This document shows positions 8,683-16,448 of a stretch of 64,000 nucleotides of DNA, piece after piece. The DNA is from an uncultured Roseburia sp. GTDB lineage: Bacteria > Bacillota_A > Clostridia > Lachnospirales > Lachnospiraceae. Both the position numbers and the translations under genes were made by a program. The stretch is from NCBI GenBank assembly GCA_900753715.1, contig CAAEAE010000130.1:5853-69852 (forward strand), in the 5' to 3' direction. How positions within the stretch are numbered: position 1 is the stretch's first letter; the number at the start of each line of letters is the position of its first letter. Under the pieces are notes generated by a model that was not told the origin of the DNA, ran no database searches, and worked only from the letters and a program-made list of their open reading frames with translations.

Positions 8683-10447
8683 TATAGTAATCTGCAAAAT
8701 ATTTTTCTATAATGTCAAATGGTGCCGGGCCGATTTCCAAAATTGCCCGGTGAAATGCGACATCATCATAGTGCAGAAGATATTTTTTCTGAGCCATTTT
8801 TTTTAATTCGAGAAATTCCAGATAACCCACATAATATTTGAGATAATGCGCGGGTTCTTCCACAATCAACTCATAAATGTCACGAATTGTATCGTCAGCG
8901 GTGATTCCATAACCGTTCCAGAACGTGACTGTGTCGTCGTAAGACCAGCCGTCATGGTGAATGCCGATGTCAGTCGAGGCATAAAGGCTTAAAATCGCAG
9001 ACTGGTTATGCTGCAGCATGGAAGCAACGTTGTCATCCAGCCCGGTATAATAATAGGAAAGCATTTCCACATAAGTTGCCCAGCCCTCCACGTAACCCGG
9101 GTAGTTAAAAAGATTTCGCACATCGGCAAGCCCCGCTTCATAGGACATGACCGTCTGATAGAGGTGTCCCGGGTAACCCTCGTGTGCAAGTGTCGTGAAG
9201 TACTCCACGGTTGAGGTGTCGGTCGACTGGTTGATGAAAATAGAATTATCGGTGTAATCATCAATTGGGGACGTGATGTAGAATGCCGGAGCAAGGTAAT
9301 CTTCCATACATTCGTCAATGTAGCTTACGGTAAAACGGGTATCCGGAGCCGCCGGGAACGCATCAAGCATCGCTTCCTGTAACTTGGAAAGGGTTGTGGC
9401 GGCATCAGTGTTGTTTAAGGCGGCATCGGTGCACTCTTCCCAAAGGTCAGGATATTTTTTGGTCAGCTCGGCAGCTTCCGCCAAATCATCGGTACGCTGG
9501 TTGCGAATCATATTGGCAATATCAGAGATATCCGAGGAACAGCCGGTGTTGTAGTAGACGAGATATTCATAGTAGCGGGAGCCATCTGCAAAATAGCACA
9601 GACCCTTGTCGTTGGTGCCTGTTCCAAGGAGCGATTCCAAAGCAGTGGCAAGGGTTTCGTAAGCTGGGATAACCACTTCTGTCACGAGAGATTCGTTCTG
9701 TAATTTATAGTTATCTTTTTCCTCGTCGGAAAGTCCTTCCATCCGGTCAATTTTGTTGTTGAAGGTTTCAACGAGATAGTGGTCATCTTTTTTCGCGGCA
9801 AAATCGCGGCACTGGGAAATAATCGTATTGCAGGCAAAATCGGACATGAAAAGCCCGGCATCTGCCTTTTTCTGCTCAAATTCGATAATCTGGTCAAAGT
9901 AATCTCCGGTCAGACCGATAAGCGCAAGGTAGTCATCGATATCCGATTTGCTGTTAAAACGGTATTCCTCATAAAGCACCGGAAGCTCAGCCTGAACGCC
10001 TGTGGACGGGCGCAGAATCTCATCGTAGTACGTCAAATCAGCCACAGATATCTGCGTGTCGAGGTAATCCTCAAGCAAATCATAGGTGAGCTGCTGTTTT
10101 CCGGAAAGGGAGGAATAGGGAAATTTCTCAAGCGATGCCTTCGTATTCTCTAAGGACGCCGCGGAAGCAAGAAGCGCTTCCTCAGAGAGGTCGCCGAGCG
10201 TAATGGGAATTTCCGTAATGCCGTAATTCTCCGGGTGGGAGAGTGTGTAGTGCAGGTTGATGGTGTTTCCCGTAATTTCTGAGCAAAACAAATCTTCTAA
10301 AAAAACGTCAAACTCCTCGGAGTCAGATTCCCCGGAGGCGCTCTTTAACTCATTTTTACCGCAGCCTGAGACGGTAAGAAGGAGAGAAAAGCCACAGAGC
10401 AGTGCAGCAGAACCAATTTTTCCGGAAGATAAGATATAGGGTTTCAA
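8645..10447 (-). CDS. DUF885-family metallopeptidase-like lipoprotein
   Basis: A 600-residue predicted lipoprotein. A signal peptide ends in the lipobox LTVSGC (cysteine about residue 29), followed by a Ser/Glu-rich linker. The rest matches DUF885: the zinc-site motif HEGYPGH lies near residue 420 with flanking YVEGWATYVE, a pattern of gluzincin-like peptidases. Exact substrate is unknown; it probably works at the outer face of the membrane. Translation begins at a TTG (10447) with GAGGAA upstream, and the protein N terminus only makes sense as a signal peptide from that codon. Monocistronic, with its own promoter. Confidence 0.8.
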   Translation of the reverse strand: MKPYILSSGKIGSAALLCGFSLLLTVSGCGKNELKSASGESDSEEFDVFLEDLFCSEITGNTINLHYTLSHPENYGITEIPITLGDLSEEALLASAASLENTKASLEKFPYSSLSGKQQLTYDLLEDYLDTQISVADLTYYDEILRPSTGVQAELPVLYEEYRFNSKSDIDDYLALIGLTGDYFDQIIEFEQKKADAGLFMSDFACNTIISQCRDFAAKKDDHYLVETFNNKIDRMEGLSDEEKDNYKLQNESLVTEVVIPAYETLATALESLLGTGTNDKGLCYFADGSRYYEYLVYYNTGCSSDISDIANMIRNQRTDDLAEAAELTKKYPDLWEECTDAALNNTDAATTLSKLQEAMLDAFPAAPDTRFTVSYIDECMEDYLAPAFYITSPIDDYTDNSIFINQSTDTSTVEYFTTLAHEGYPGHLYQTVMSYEAGLADVRNLFNYPGYVEGWATYVEMLSYYYTGLDDNVASMLQHNQSAILSLYASTDIGIHHDGWSYDDTVTFWNGYGITADDTIRDIYELIVEEPAHYLKYYVGYLEFLELKKMAQKKYLLHYDDVAFHRAILEIGPAPFDIIEKYFADYYTTSEETDTHPAY

Positions 10448-10494
10448 ATGTCAGTTCCTCACTTTACATGATAAATAACAGGATTGCTTCTATT

Positions 10495-10524
10495 ATTATA
10501 TCGAATCATCCTATCATATGTAAA
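10495..10524 (-). promoter_or_regulatory. Sigma-A type promoter for the DUF885 lipoprotein gene
   Basis: On the minus strand TTTACA (10524-10519) and TATAAT (10500-10495) are 18 bases apart, about 48 bases before the TTG start. Confidence 0.5.
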
Positions 10525-10589
10525 GAATTGTGTGAATATGAGGTGCGAAAAGAGAATATATTGGGAGAGGAAAGCAAAGAGGAGGGGCT

Positions 10590-11186
10590 ATGAACTATCT
10601 CTGGGCAGGCATGATGCTCGTTGGAATCGTCTATGCGGCATTTCACGGGACGCTTCCGCAGGTTACGGAGGGCGCCTTAGACGCCGCCAAGGAAGCGGTT
10701 TCACTCTGCATTACCATGACAGGTGTCATGTCGTTTTGGGTTGGATTGATGAAAATTGCGGAAAAAACGGGCATGATTGGGGGGCTTTCGCGGAAACTAA
10801 AACCGATACTACAGTTTCTTTTTCCGGGCATCCCAAAGGGGCATATCGCAAATGAATATATCGCCACCAATTTTATTGCCAATGTCTTCGGGCTTGGCTG
10901 GGCGGCAACCCCGGCGGGACTAAAGGCGATGGAGGCGCTTGCAGACTTAGAAAAGGAGCGGGGAAATAGTGGGGATGCGGCAAGCGATGAGATGTGCACG
11001 TTTCTGATTTTAAATATCTCTTCGTTACAGCTTATCTCCGTAAATCTGATTGCCTACCGCAGCCAGTATGGCAGTGCAAATCCGGCGGCAATCGTGGGAC
11101 CGGGAATCGTGGCAACCGTGTGCAGTACCCTTGCGGCGATTATTTTCTGTAAAATCATAAACCGCCGCAGAAAAAAGCTTTCATAA
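10590..11186 (+). CDS. spmA: Spore maturation protein A
   Basis: A 198-residue membrane protein with several hydrophobic helices and the nucleoside-recognition (Gate) domain pattern, including FIANVFGLGWAATPAGLKAM. SpmA and SpmB are needed for spore core dehydration in Bacillus and Clostridium; their transported substrate is not known. GAGGAGG precedes the ATG. It lies 52 bases before spmB and forms a two-gene unit with it. The presence of the pair indicates a spore-forming lineage, although the genes also survive in some non-sporulating relatives. Confidence 0.9.
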   Translation: MNYLWAGMMLVGIVYAAFHGTLPQVTEGALDAAKEAVSLCITMTGVMSFWVGLMKIAEKTGMIGGLSRKLKPILQFLFPGIPKGHIANEYIATNFIANVFGLGWAATPAGLKAMEALADLEKERGNSGDAASDEMCTFLILNISSLQLISVNLIAYRSQYGSANPAAIVGPGIVATVCSTLAAIIFCKIINRRRKKLS

Positions 11187-11238
11187 AAAGTACGATTGTG
11201 ACATAAAATAAAGCAAAGGGATGCAGGGCGGTGTGAAA

Positions 11239-11763
11239 ATGAAAGCAATCCTTTTTCTGTCGGATATCATGATTCCGCTTATGATTTTTGGAATCGTGGG
11301 ATATGGGCTTATCAACCGTCACAATATTTATGAAGAGTTCATCGAGGGGGCAAAGGACGGATTCCATACGGTGCTAGGAATTATGCCGACGCTCATCGGG
11401 CTTATGGTGGCGGTTGGCGTGCTGCGGACATCCGGTTTTTTAGAATTTGTGGCACAAATTTTTTCGCACATTACAGAGCCGCTTGGATTTCCGTCCGAAC
11501 TGCTTCCGGTGACACTGGTAAAAATGTTTTCTTCCTCGGCAGCAACAGGGCTTTTACTCGATATTTTCAAAGAGTACGGGGCGGATTCCCTGCTTGGGCG
11601 GATGGCATCCATCATGATGAGCAGCACGGAGACTATTTTTTATACGATGTCGGTTTATTTTATGTCCGTCGGCATCAAAAAAAGCCGTTACACGCTGGCA
11701 GGGGCGCTTCTTGCAACACTGACCGGAACGGTGGCGAGTGTTATCCTGGCATACAGGATGTGA
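11239..11763 (+). CDS. spmB: Spore maturation protein B
   Basis: A 174-residue membrane protein, partner of SpmA. Landmarks are GIMPTLIGLMVAVGVLR, LVKMFSSSAATGL and MSSTETIFYT, all characteristic of SpmB. I chose the ATG at 11239, which has AGGGCGGTG seven bases upstream; an ATG at 11221 would have its ribosome site directly abutting. It functions with SpmA in spore core dehydration. No terminator is visible before the tRNA promoter that follows. Confidence 0.9.
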   Translation: MKAILFLSDIMIPLMIFGIVGYGLINRHNIYEEFIEGAKDGFHTVLGIMPTLIGLMVAVGVLRTSGFLEFVAQIFSHITEPLGFPSELLPVTLVKMFSSSAATGLLLDIFKEYGADSLLGRMASIMMSSTETIFYTMSVYFMSVGIKKSRYTLAGALLATLTGTVASVILAYRM

Positions 11764-11798
11764 AAACACAGGGTGAAAACGTAGGACTTTTGGCAGAT

Positions 11799-11827
11799 TT
11801 GACATTTGCGGGGAAAAGTTCTATAAT
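11799..11827 (+). promoter_or_regulatory. Consensus promoter for the initiator tRNA
   Basis: TTGACA (11799-11804) and TATAAT (11822-11827), both perfect consensus, are separated by exactly 17 bases. The predicted start is about 15 bases before the tRNA 5' end. It is the best-matching promoter in the window, as expected for a stable RNA. Confidence 0.9.
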
Positions 11828-11848
11828 AAACAGCATCAGAACAAATAT

Positions 11849-11922
11849 CGCGGGATGGAGCAGTCTGGAAGCTCGCCGGGCTCATAACCCGGAGGTCATA
11901 GGTTCAAATCCTATTCCCGCAA
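11849..11922 (+). tRNA. Initiator tRNA-fMet (anticodon CAT)
   Basis: A 74-base tRNA. The acceptor stem CGCGGGA / TCCCGCA leaves the unpaired C1-A72 typical of bacterial initiator tRNA, and the anticodon stem carries three consecutive G-C pairs (CCGGG-CTCATAA-CCCGG) that direct it to the ribosomal P site. D-arm GAGC/GCTC and T-arm ATAGG-TTCAAAT-CCTAT are perfect. CCA is not encoded (CTA follows the discriminator A), so the 3' end needs tRNA nucleotidyltransferase. Confidence 0.97.
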
Positions 11923-11930
11923 CTACTAAG

Positions 11931-11962
11931 AGTCCTAAAATCAAATGATTTTGGGACTTTTT
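11931..11962 (+). terminator. Intrinsic terminator after the initiator tRNA
   Basis: A 13-pair hairpin (11931-11943 with 11946-11958, one G-T pair) is followed by a run of five T (11958-11962). Its right arm is shared with the larger palindrome that begins at 11954. Confidence 0.7.
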
Positions 11963-11996
11963 GGATTATAGGAAATTCCTATAATCCAAAAAGTCC
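11954..11996. repeat. 21-bp perfect palindrome overlapping the tRNA terminator
   Basis: Bases 11954-11974 and 11976-11996 are exact reverse complements around a single base (A at 11975). The first five bases are also the right arm of the terminator hairpin, so the two foldings exclude one another. No coding sequence; function unknown. Confidence 0.8.
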
Positions 11997-12038
11997 TGTA
12001 AGATGCGCAGCTCGCGGAGAAGAAGGAGGAAAAGTGCT

Positions 12039-12767
12039 ATGGACAAAATCGAGCAGTTTTTACAGTGGGTGAACGAATCGGACAATATCGTATTCTTCGG
12101 CGGCGCCGGGGTGTCCACGGAGAGCGGAATCCCGGATTTTCGAAGTGTGGACGGACTGTATCATCAGAAATATGACTATCCGCCGGAAACCATTCTGAGC
12201 CATTCCTTCTATATAAAACATACGGATGAATTTTACCGCTTCTACCGGGACAAGATGCTTTGTCTGGATGCAAAGCCGAATGTGACCCACTGCAAGCTTG
12301 CAGAGCTTGAAGCGGCGGGCAAGGTGAAGGCTGTGGTGACGCAGAATATTGATGGACTGCATCAGGCGGCAGGAAGCAGGCGTGTGTTAGAACTTCACGG
12401 AAGCGTGTTAAGAAACTATTGCAGAAAGTGTGGAAAGGGATTTGATGCAGAATATATCTTAAAATCCAGTACAATAACGCCGCACTGCGATGCCTGCGGC
12501 GGAGAAATTAAACCGGATGTGGTGCTTTACGAGGAAGGTCTGGATCAGAGGACGCTTGAGGATGCTGTATTTTATATCAGCCATGCAGATATGTTAATTG
12601 TCGGCGGCACGTCGTTGGCGGTATATCCGGCGGCAGGGCTTATCGATTATTACAGGGGAAACAAGCTGGTGTTGATTAACAAGTCGACAACGCCGATGGA
12701 TGCCAGAGCAGATCTACTGATTCAGGCAGGGCTTGGCGAAGTGTTTGGAAAGATTCAATGTGAGTAG
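12039..12767 (+). CDS. cobB: NAD-dependent protein deacylase, sirtuin family
   Basis: A 243-residue Sir2-family enzyme. It has the NAD loop GGAGVSTESGIPDFRS, TQNIDGLHQAAG, the catalytic histidine in LHGS, and two CxxC zinc pairs (CRKC and CDAC). Sirtuins remove acetyl or other acyl groups from lysines using NAD. The region after VVLYEE is typical of bacterial class enzymes. The start at 12039 has AGGAGG nine bases upstream; an earlier in-frame ATG adds only an arginine-rich stretch. The DUF951 gene follows after 14 bases, probably in the same transcript. Confidence 0.92.
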   Translation: MDKIEQFLQWVNESDNIVFFGGAGVSTESGIPDFRSVDGLYHQKYDYPPETILSHSFYIKHTDEFYRFYRDKMLCLDAKPNVTHCKLAELEAAGKVKAVVTQNIDGLHQAAGSRRVLELHGSVLRNYCRKCGKGFDAEYILKSSTITPHCDACGGEIKPDVVLYEEGLDQRTLEDAVFYISHADMLIVGGTSLAVYPAAGLIDYYRGNKLVLINKSTTPMDARADLLIQAGLGEVFGKIQCE

Positions 12768-12781
12768 AAAGGAAAATCCAG

Positions 12782-12967
12782 ATGGACAGATACGAAGTAG
12801 GAGATATCATTCGTTTAAAGAAACCGCATCCCTGCGGCAGCAGTGAATGGGAAGTGCTGCGGGTTGGCGCGGATTTCAGATTAAAATGTACGGGGTGCGG
12901 GCATCAGGTGATGCTGGCGCGTCCGCTTGTTGAAAAAAATACAAAAGAAATTAGAAAAAAGGCTTGA
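12782..12967 (+). CDS. DUF951 domain-containing small protein
   Basis: A 61-residue protein of the DUF951 family: it starts DRYEVGDIIRLKKPHPCG and holds a CTGCGH zinc-knuckle-like motif with a further Cys at position 18. The family is widespread in Firmicutes next to rpsF-ssb-rpsR; function is not established, but the fold resembles small nucleic acid-binding domains. An AAAGGAAA site precedes the start. The -35 box of the rpsF promoter overlaps its stop codon. Confidence 0.85.
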   Translation: MDRYEVGDIIRLKKPHPCGSSEWEVLRVGADFRLKCTGCGHQVMLARPLVEKNTKEIRKKA

Positions 12968-12992
12968 ATTCATGCGGAATCCATGATAAAAT
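12964..12992 (+). promoter_or_regulatory. Promoter of the rpsF-ssb-rpsR operon
   Basis: TTGAAT (12964-12969) and TAAAAT (12987-12992) with a 17-base spacer, leaving a leader of about 70 bases before rpsF. The leader contains a short CTCC-AATA-GGAG hairpin but I cannot recognise the known S6:S18 autoregulatory motif in it. Confidence 0.5.
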
Positions 12993-13071
12993 CGATATTC
13001 GTGATATATTATAAAAATCCTTGTTCACTCCAATAGGAGCGGACCAGAGACCAAAAGGAGGTAACATTCGC

Positions 13072-13362
13072 ATGAATAAGTATGAATTAGCACTCGTTGT
13101 AAGTGCAAAGATCGAAGACGATGCGAGAACAGCTACCGTTGAGAGAGCAAAAGAGTACATCACTCGTGCCGGCGGTACTATTACAGAAGTAGAGGACTGG
13201 GGTAAGAAGAAATTAGCTTACGAAGTTCAGAAGATGAGCGAAGCTTACTACTACTTCATCCAGTTCGATGCTGAGTCATCCGTTCCTGCAACAGTTGAGC
13301 AGGATGTTCGTATCATGGATAACGTTCTTCGTTTCTTATGCGTTAGAAAAGACGAGGCTTAA
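13072..13362 (+). CDS. rpsF: 30S ribosomal protein S6
   Basis: A 96-residue S6 protein, recognised by MNKYELALVVSAK at the N terminus, the RAGGTITEVEDWGKKKLAYE beta hairpin and NVLRFLCVRKDEA at the end. It binds 16S rRNA with S18. The start has AAAGGAGG ten bases upstream; the frame is open further upstream but without homology. First gene of the rpsF-ssb-rpsR operon, whose codons are noticeably biased as in highly expressed genes. Confidence 0.96.
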   Translation: MNKYELALVVSAKIEDDARTATVERAKEYITRAGGTITEVEDWGKKKLAYEVQKMSEAYYYFIQFDAESSVPATVEQDVRIMDNVLRFLCVRKDEA

Positions 13363-13412
13363 GAGAACGGGCCGGCACAGCCGGAGGTTCCCTATAGAAG
13401 AGAGGAAATCGC

Positions 13413-13865
13413 ATGAATAAAGTTATTCTTATGGGACGATTGACAAGAGACCCGGAAGTACGTTACTCCCAGGGTGACCAGGCAACTGCAATTGCCAGAT
13501 ATACGCTTGCCGTAGACCGCAGATTCCGCCGGGACGGAGACCAGCAGAGCGCTGATTTCATCGGATGCGTTGCATTCGGACGCGCAGCAGAATTCGCAGA
13601 GAAATATTTCCGCAAGGGAACCAAGATTGCGGTTACCGGACGGATTCAGACGGGAAGCTACACCAACAAAGACGGGCAGAAAGTATATACCACTGATGTA
13701 GTTGTTGAGGAGCAGGAATTTGCTGAGAGCAAAAATGCGTCTTCTGACAACGGTGGATTTGCCGGAGGCTTTTCCGGTGGAGACAGACCATCTCCGAGCA
13801 GCGCAGCCGGTGATGGCTTCATGAACATTCCGGACGGAATTGATGAAGAATTACCATTCAACTAA
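13413..13865 (+). CDS. ssb: Single-stranded DNA-binding protein
   Basis: A 150-residue SSB. The OB-fold covers about residues 1-108 (MNKVILMGRLTRDPEVRYS, FIGCVAFGRAAEFAEKYFRKG), followed by a Gly/Ser-rich flexible linker and the acidic tip DEELPFN, a variant of the DDDIPF tail that recruits replication and repair proteins. It lies between rpsF and rpsR as in most Firmicutes. AGAGGAAATCGC precedes the ATG. Confidence 0.95.
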   Translation: MNKVILMGRLTRDPEVRYSQGDQATAIARYTLAVDRRFRRDGDQQSADFIGCVAFGRAAEFAEKYFRKGTKIAVTGRIQTGSYTNKDGQKVYTTDVVVEEQEFAESKNASSDNGGFAGGFSGGDRPSPSSAAGDGFMNIPDGIDEELPFN

Positions 13866-13887
13866 ACCTAACAGGAGGTAAACAATC

Positions 13888-14151
13888 ATGGCTTTCAATA
13901 AAGCAGCAGACAAAGACGGCGCTCCAATGAAGAGACGCCCAATGCATAGAAGAAAAAAGGTTTGCGTATTCTGTGGTAAAGACAATACCATCGATTACAA
14001 GGACGTAAACAAATTAAAGAGATACATCTCTGAGAGAGGAAAGATTCTTCCTCGTCGTATCACAGGAAACTGTGCAAAACATCAGAGAGCTCTTACCGTG
14101 GCAATCAAGAGAGCACGTCACGTTGCACTTATGCCATACGTATGCGAATAG
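13888..14151 (+). CDS. rpsR: 30S ribosomal protein S18
   Basis: An 87-residue S18 with a basic N terminus ([18 protein letters not shown]), [19 protein letters not shown] and the C-terminal [16 protein letters not shown]. It has CxxC plus two further cysteines, i.e. the zinc-binding (C+) form of S18. A perfect AGGAGG site precedes it. Last gene of the operon; a strong terminator follows. Confidence 0.96.
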   Translation: MAFNKAADKDGAPMKRRPMHRRKKVCVFCGKDNTIDYKDVNKLKRYISERGKILPRRITGNCAKHQRALTVAIKRARHVALMPYVCE

Positions 14152-14193
14152 GCTTTACCTAAACGCAGCGAATAAAAAGAATTTGATTCTGTT

Positions 14194-14225
14194 AAAACCG
14201 GTTGTCGCAAGATAACCGGTTTTAT
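14194..14225 (+). terminator. Intrinsic terminator after rpsR
   Basis: Thirteen base pairs (14194-14206 with 14211-14223) close a GCAA tetraloop, with A-tract on the left and TTTTATT on the right, so it could work in both directions. Confidence 0.85.
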
Positions 14226-14271
14226 TACTTTACAAGAGATTTCGATAGATGCGAAGTGAGGCAAAAGAAGC

Positions 14272-15639
14272 ATGAGATTATATGATTCATCCCAGATTGA
14301 TAAGAATCATCTGCTTTTTTCGGGAAACGACTTAAAAAAGCTGCTGATTCCGTTGATGATTGAGCAGCTTTTAAATTCCCTGATGGGAATGGTGGATACG
14401 ATGATGGTGAGCAATGTGGGCAGCGAGGCAATCTCTGCCGTATCATTAGTGGATTCCATTAACACGCTTGTGATTCAGGTCTTTGCAGCAATGGCAACCG
14501 GTGCGGCAATCATCTGCTCGCAGTATATCGGCAGAGGAGACCATGAAGGAAGTAACCGTGCGGCAAAACAGATATTTCTTACGGTTATCGTAATATCCGC
14601 GGCGCTGACCCTTGTGGGACTTTTGTTCCGTCAGCCGTTATTACACCTGATTTTTGGCGCAATAGAGCCGGGCGTTATGGAGAAGGCAAATATCTATTTT
14701 CTGATTACGGTACTGTCATATCCGTTTATTGCACTGTTTAATGCCGGGGCAGCCTTTTTCCGGGCTTCGGGGGATGCAAAATATCCGATGAAGGTATCGG
14801 TCAGTTCAAACCTTATCAACATTGCGGGAAATGCCATATTAATTTTTGCACTGGATATGGGAGTGGCAGGAGCAGCTCTCGCCACACTTGCATCACGTAT
14901 ATTCTGCACGGTTGTGGTCTTCCACAGATTAGCGCGTCCGGGGCAGGAAATTGTGTTAAATCACTATTTTTCCATCCGTCCGGATTTACCGTTGATTGTT
15001 AAAATTCTTGCAATCGGTGTGCCATCCGGGATTGAAAACGGAATGTTCCAGTTTGGAAAGCTTGCAATCCAGTCGACGGTATCGACACTTGGGACTGCCG
15101 CGATTGCGGCACAGGCAATGGCGATTATTTTTGAAAATGTAAACGGTGTTGCCGGAATTGGAATCGGAATCGGACTTATGACGGTTGTGGGACAGGCAAT
15201 CGGAGCAGGACGAAAAGAAGAAGCCAAATATTATATTGTGAAACTGAGCATGTATGCGGAACTCGCCATTATTCTTTCCTGTCTGTTTGTGTTTGCAATT
15301 TCAAAGCCGGTCATGTTTTTGGCGGGAACGGAGTCTGAGAGTACAGAAATCTGTTTTCATATGATAATATGGATTACAATTGTAAAACCACTTGTGTGGG
15401 TGCCGTCTTTTATTCCGGGATATGGAATGCGTGCGGCAGGCGATGTGAAGTTTTCCATGATTGTCGCAACCTGTACGATGTGGTTCTGCCGTGTGGCGCT
15501 GGCAATATTCTGTATGCGTTTCCTTGACGTAGGACCGATGGGCGTGTGGATTGGTATGTTTGCAGATTGGACGATTCGTGGTATTATATTCTGTATCAGA
15601 TTTTGCAGCGGGAAATGGCTGAAAAAGAAAGTAATATAG
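14272..15639 (+). CDS. MATE family multidrug/sodium antiporter
   Basis: A 455-residue membrane protein with about twelve hydrophobic segments in two related halves, matching MATE (NorM/DinF-type) exporters: IPLMIEQLLNSLMGMVDTMMV at the first helix and the equivalent GVPSGIENGMFQFGKLA in the second half. Such proteins expel drugs or metabolites using sodium or proton gradients; the substrate cannot be predicted. Ribosome site is weak (GTGAGG, ten bases upstream). The lipoprotein gene follows after 16 bases. Confidence 0.88.
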   Translation: MRLYDSSQIDKNHLLFSGNDLKKLLIPLMIEQLLNSLMGMVDTMMVSNVGSEAISAVSLVDSINTLVIQVFAAMATGAAIICSQYIGRGDHEGSNRAAKQIFLTVIVISAALTLVGLLFRQPLLHLIFGAIEPGVMEKANIYFLITVLSYPFIALFNAGAAFFRASGDAKYPMKVSVSSNLINIAGNAILIFALDMGVAGAALATLASRIFCTVVVFHRLARPGQEIVLNHYFSIRPDLPLIVKILAIGVPSGIENGMFQFGKLAIQSTVSTLGTAAIAAQAMAIIFENVNGVAGIGIGIGLMTVVGQAIGAGRKEEAKYYIVKLSMYAELAIILSCLFVFAISKPVMFLAGTESESTEICFHMIIWITIVKPLVWVPSFIPGYGMRAAGDVKFSMIVATCTMWFCRVALAIFCMRFLDVGPMGVWIGMFADWTIRGIIFCIRFCSGKWLKKKVI

Positions 15640-15655
15640 CAAAAAGGAGACAACC

Positions 15656-16354
15656 ATGAACAGAAAACGATTCTTTTTACTGACAATGATGTGTTTTGGA
15701 GTCGGAGCTGCGGTGGCGGGCTGTGAAAAGGCATATGTTACGCTTGATGAACTTGAGCAGGAAGAGGAAAAAGAGTTACAGTCAGACAGCGAAGAAGGGC
15801 TGATAAATTTTCTTACACAGGAAAATTCGGATGCTGCGATTCTGGAAATGCAGTATGCGGATAAGGAGCCATATCCTGCGCTGGCAGAGTTTTTGACGGA
15901 TTATTTTGCGGTGCCGCAGGAGATGCTTGGAGAAACAAGGTACTACTATTGTCACGTAGAGCTTGACGAAGATGGTGTTCCGGAAATCGCAGCCGTGGTA
16001 TTAAACGATGAGCTTGAAGATGCTGCGGGGCATCCGCTTCTTCTGCTTAAGGAGGACGGAGAAACATTTACGGTGCTGGATGAGATTGACCATATTCATA
16101 CGCCGATTATCATTGATGACGAGTGTACCGAGGGCTGGCACAATGTCATTCCGACGGTTCACGGAGGTGGAATGTCACCGGGATTTTTGATTTACCGTTA
16201 TGACGGCAAGCATTACAGCGCGGATGAGGAAGCGGATTTTACGGAGAATCTCAATGGAAAATCGGGAATTCAGATTCTTTCCGACAATTTTATTGATGAT
16301 CTTGACAGAGAAGATTATCTGACGCTTTTGCCGGAGGAGACCGAGCAGGAATAA
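15656..16354 (+). CDS. Predicted lipoprotein of unknown function
   Basis: A 232-residue acidic protein. The signal peptide ends in the lipobox AVAGC (Cys about residue 23), followed by a Glu-rich linker (LEQEEEKELQSDSEEG). The body has no family I recognise; a mid-region pattern HVELDEDGVPEIAAVV resembles calcium-binding-like or repeat segments seen in other Lachnospiraceae lipoproteins but this is weak. AAAAGGAGA precedes the ATG. It is 16 bases after the MATE gene, so co-transcription is likely. Function not assigned. Confidence 0.75.
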   Translation: MNRKRFFLLTMMCFGVGAAVAGCEKAYVTLDELEQEEEKELQSDSEEGLINFLTQENSDAAILEMQYADKEPYPALAEFLTDYFAVPQEMLGETRYYYCHVELDEDGVPEIAAVVLNDELEDAAGHPLLLLKEDGETFTVLDEIDHIHTPIIIDDECTEGWHNVIPTVHGGGMSPGFLIYRYDGKHYSADEEADFTENLNGKSGIQILSDNFIDDLDREDYLTLLPEETEQE

Positions 16355-16361
16355 AAAACTC

Positions 16362-16390
16362 TTTATCTTGTATCTCCGAAATGCTATAAT
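16362..16390 (+). promoter_or_regulatory. Possible promoter for gdpP-rplI-dnaB
   Basis: A perfect TATAAT (16385-16390) lies 59 bases before gdpP, with a poor -35 (TTTATC, 16362-16367) at 17 bases. Confidence 0.35.
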
Positions 16391-16448
16391 CATTGGTAAG
16401 CGATTATCGTGCTGTAAGAGTGTAAGAGGATAGGTTTAGGAGAAGAAT

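Noticed and set aside
8989..9318. Open frame of 109 codons on the minus strand inside the DUF885 gene
   Set aside because: It is a shifted-frame shadow of a gene with clear family motifs on the same strand.
12993..13071. S6:S18 autoregulatory leader before rpsF
   Set aside because: Only a four-pair CTCC/GGAG hairpin is present and the diagnostic bulged CCG motif was not found.
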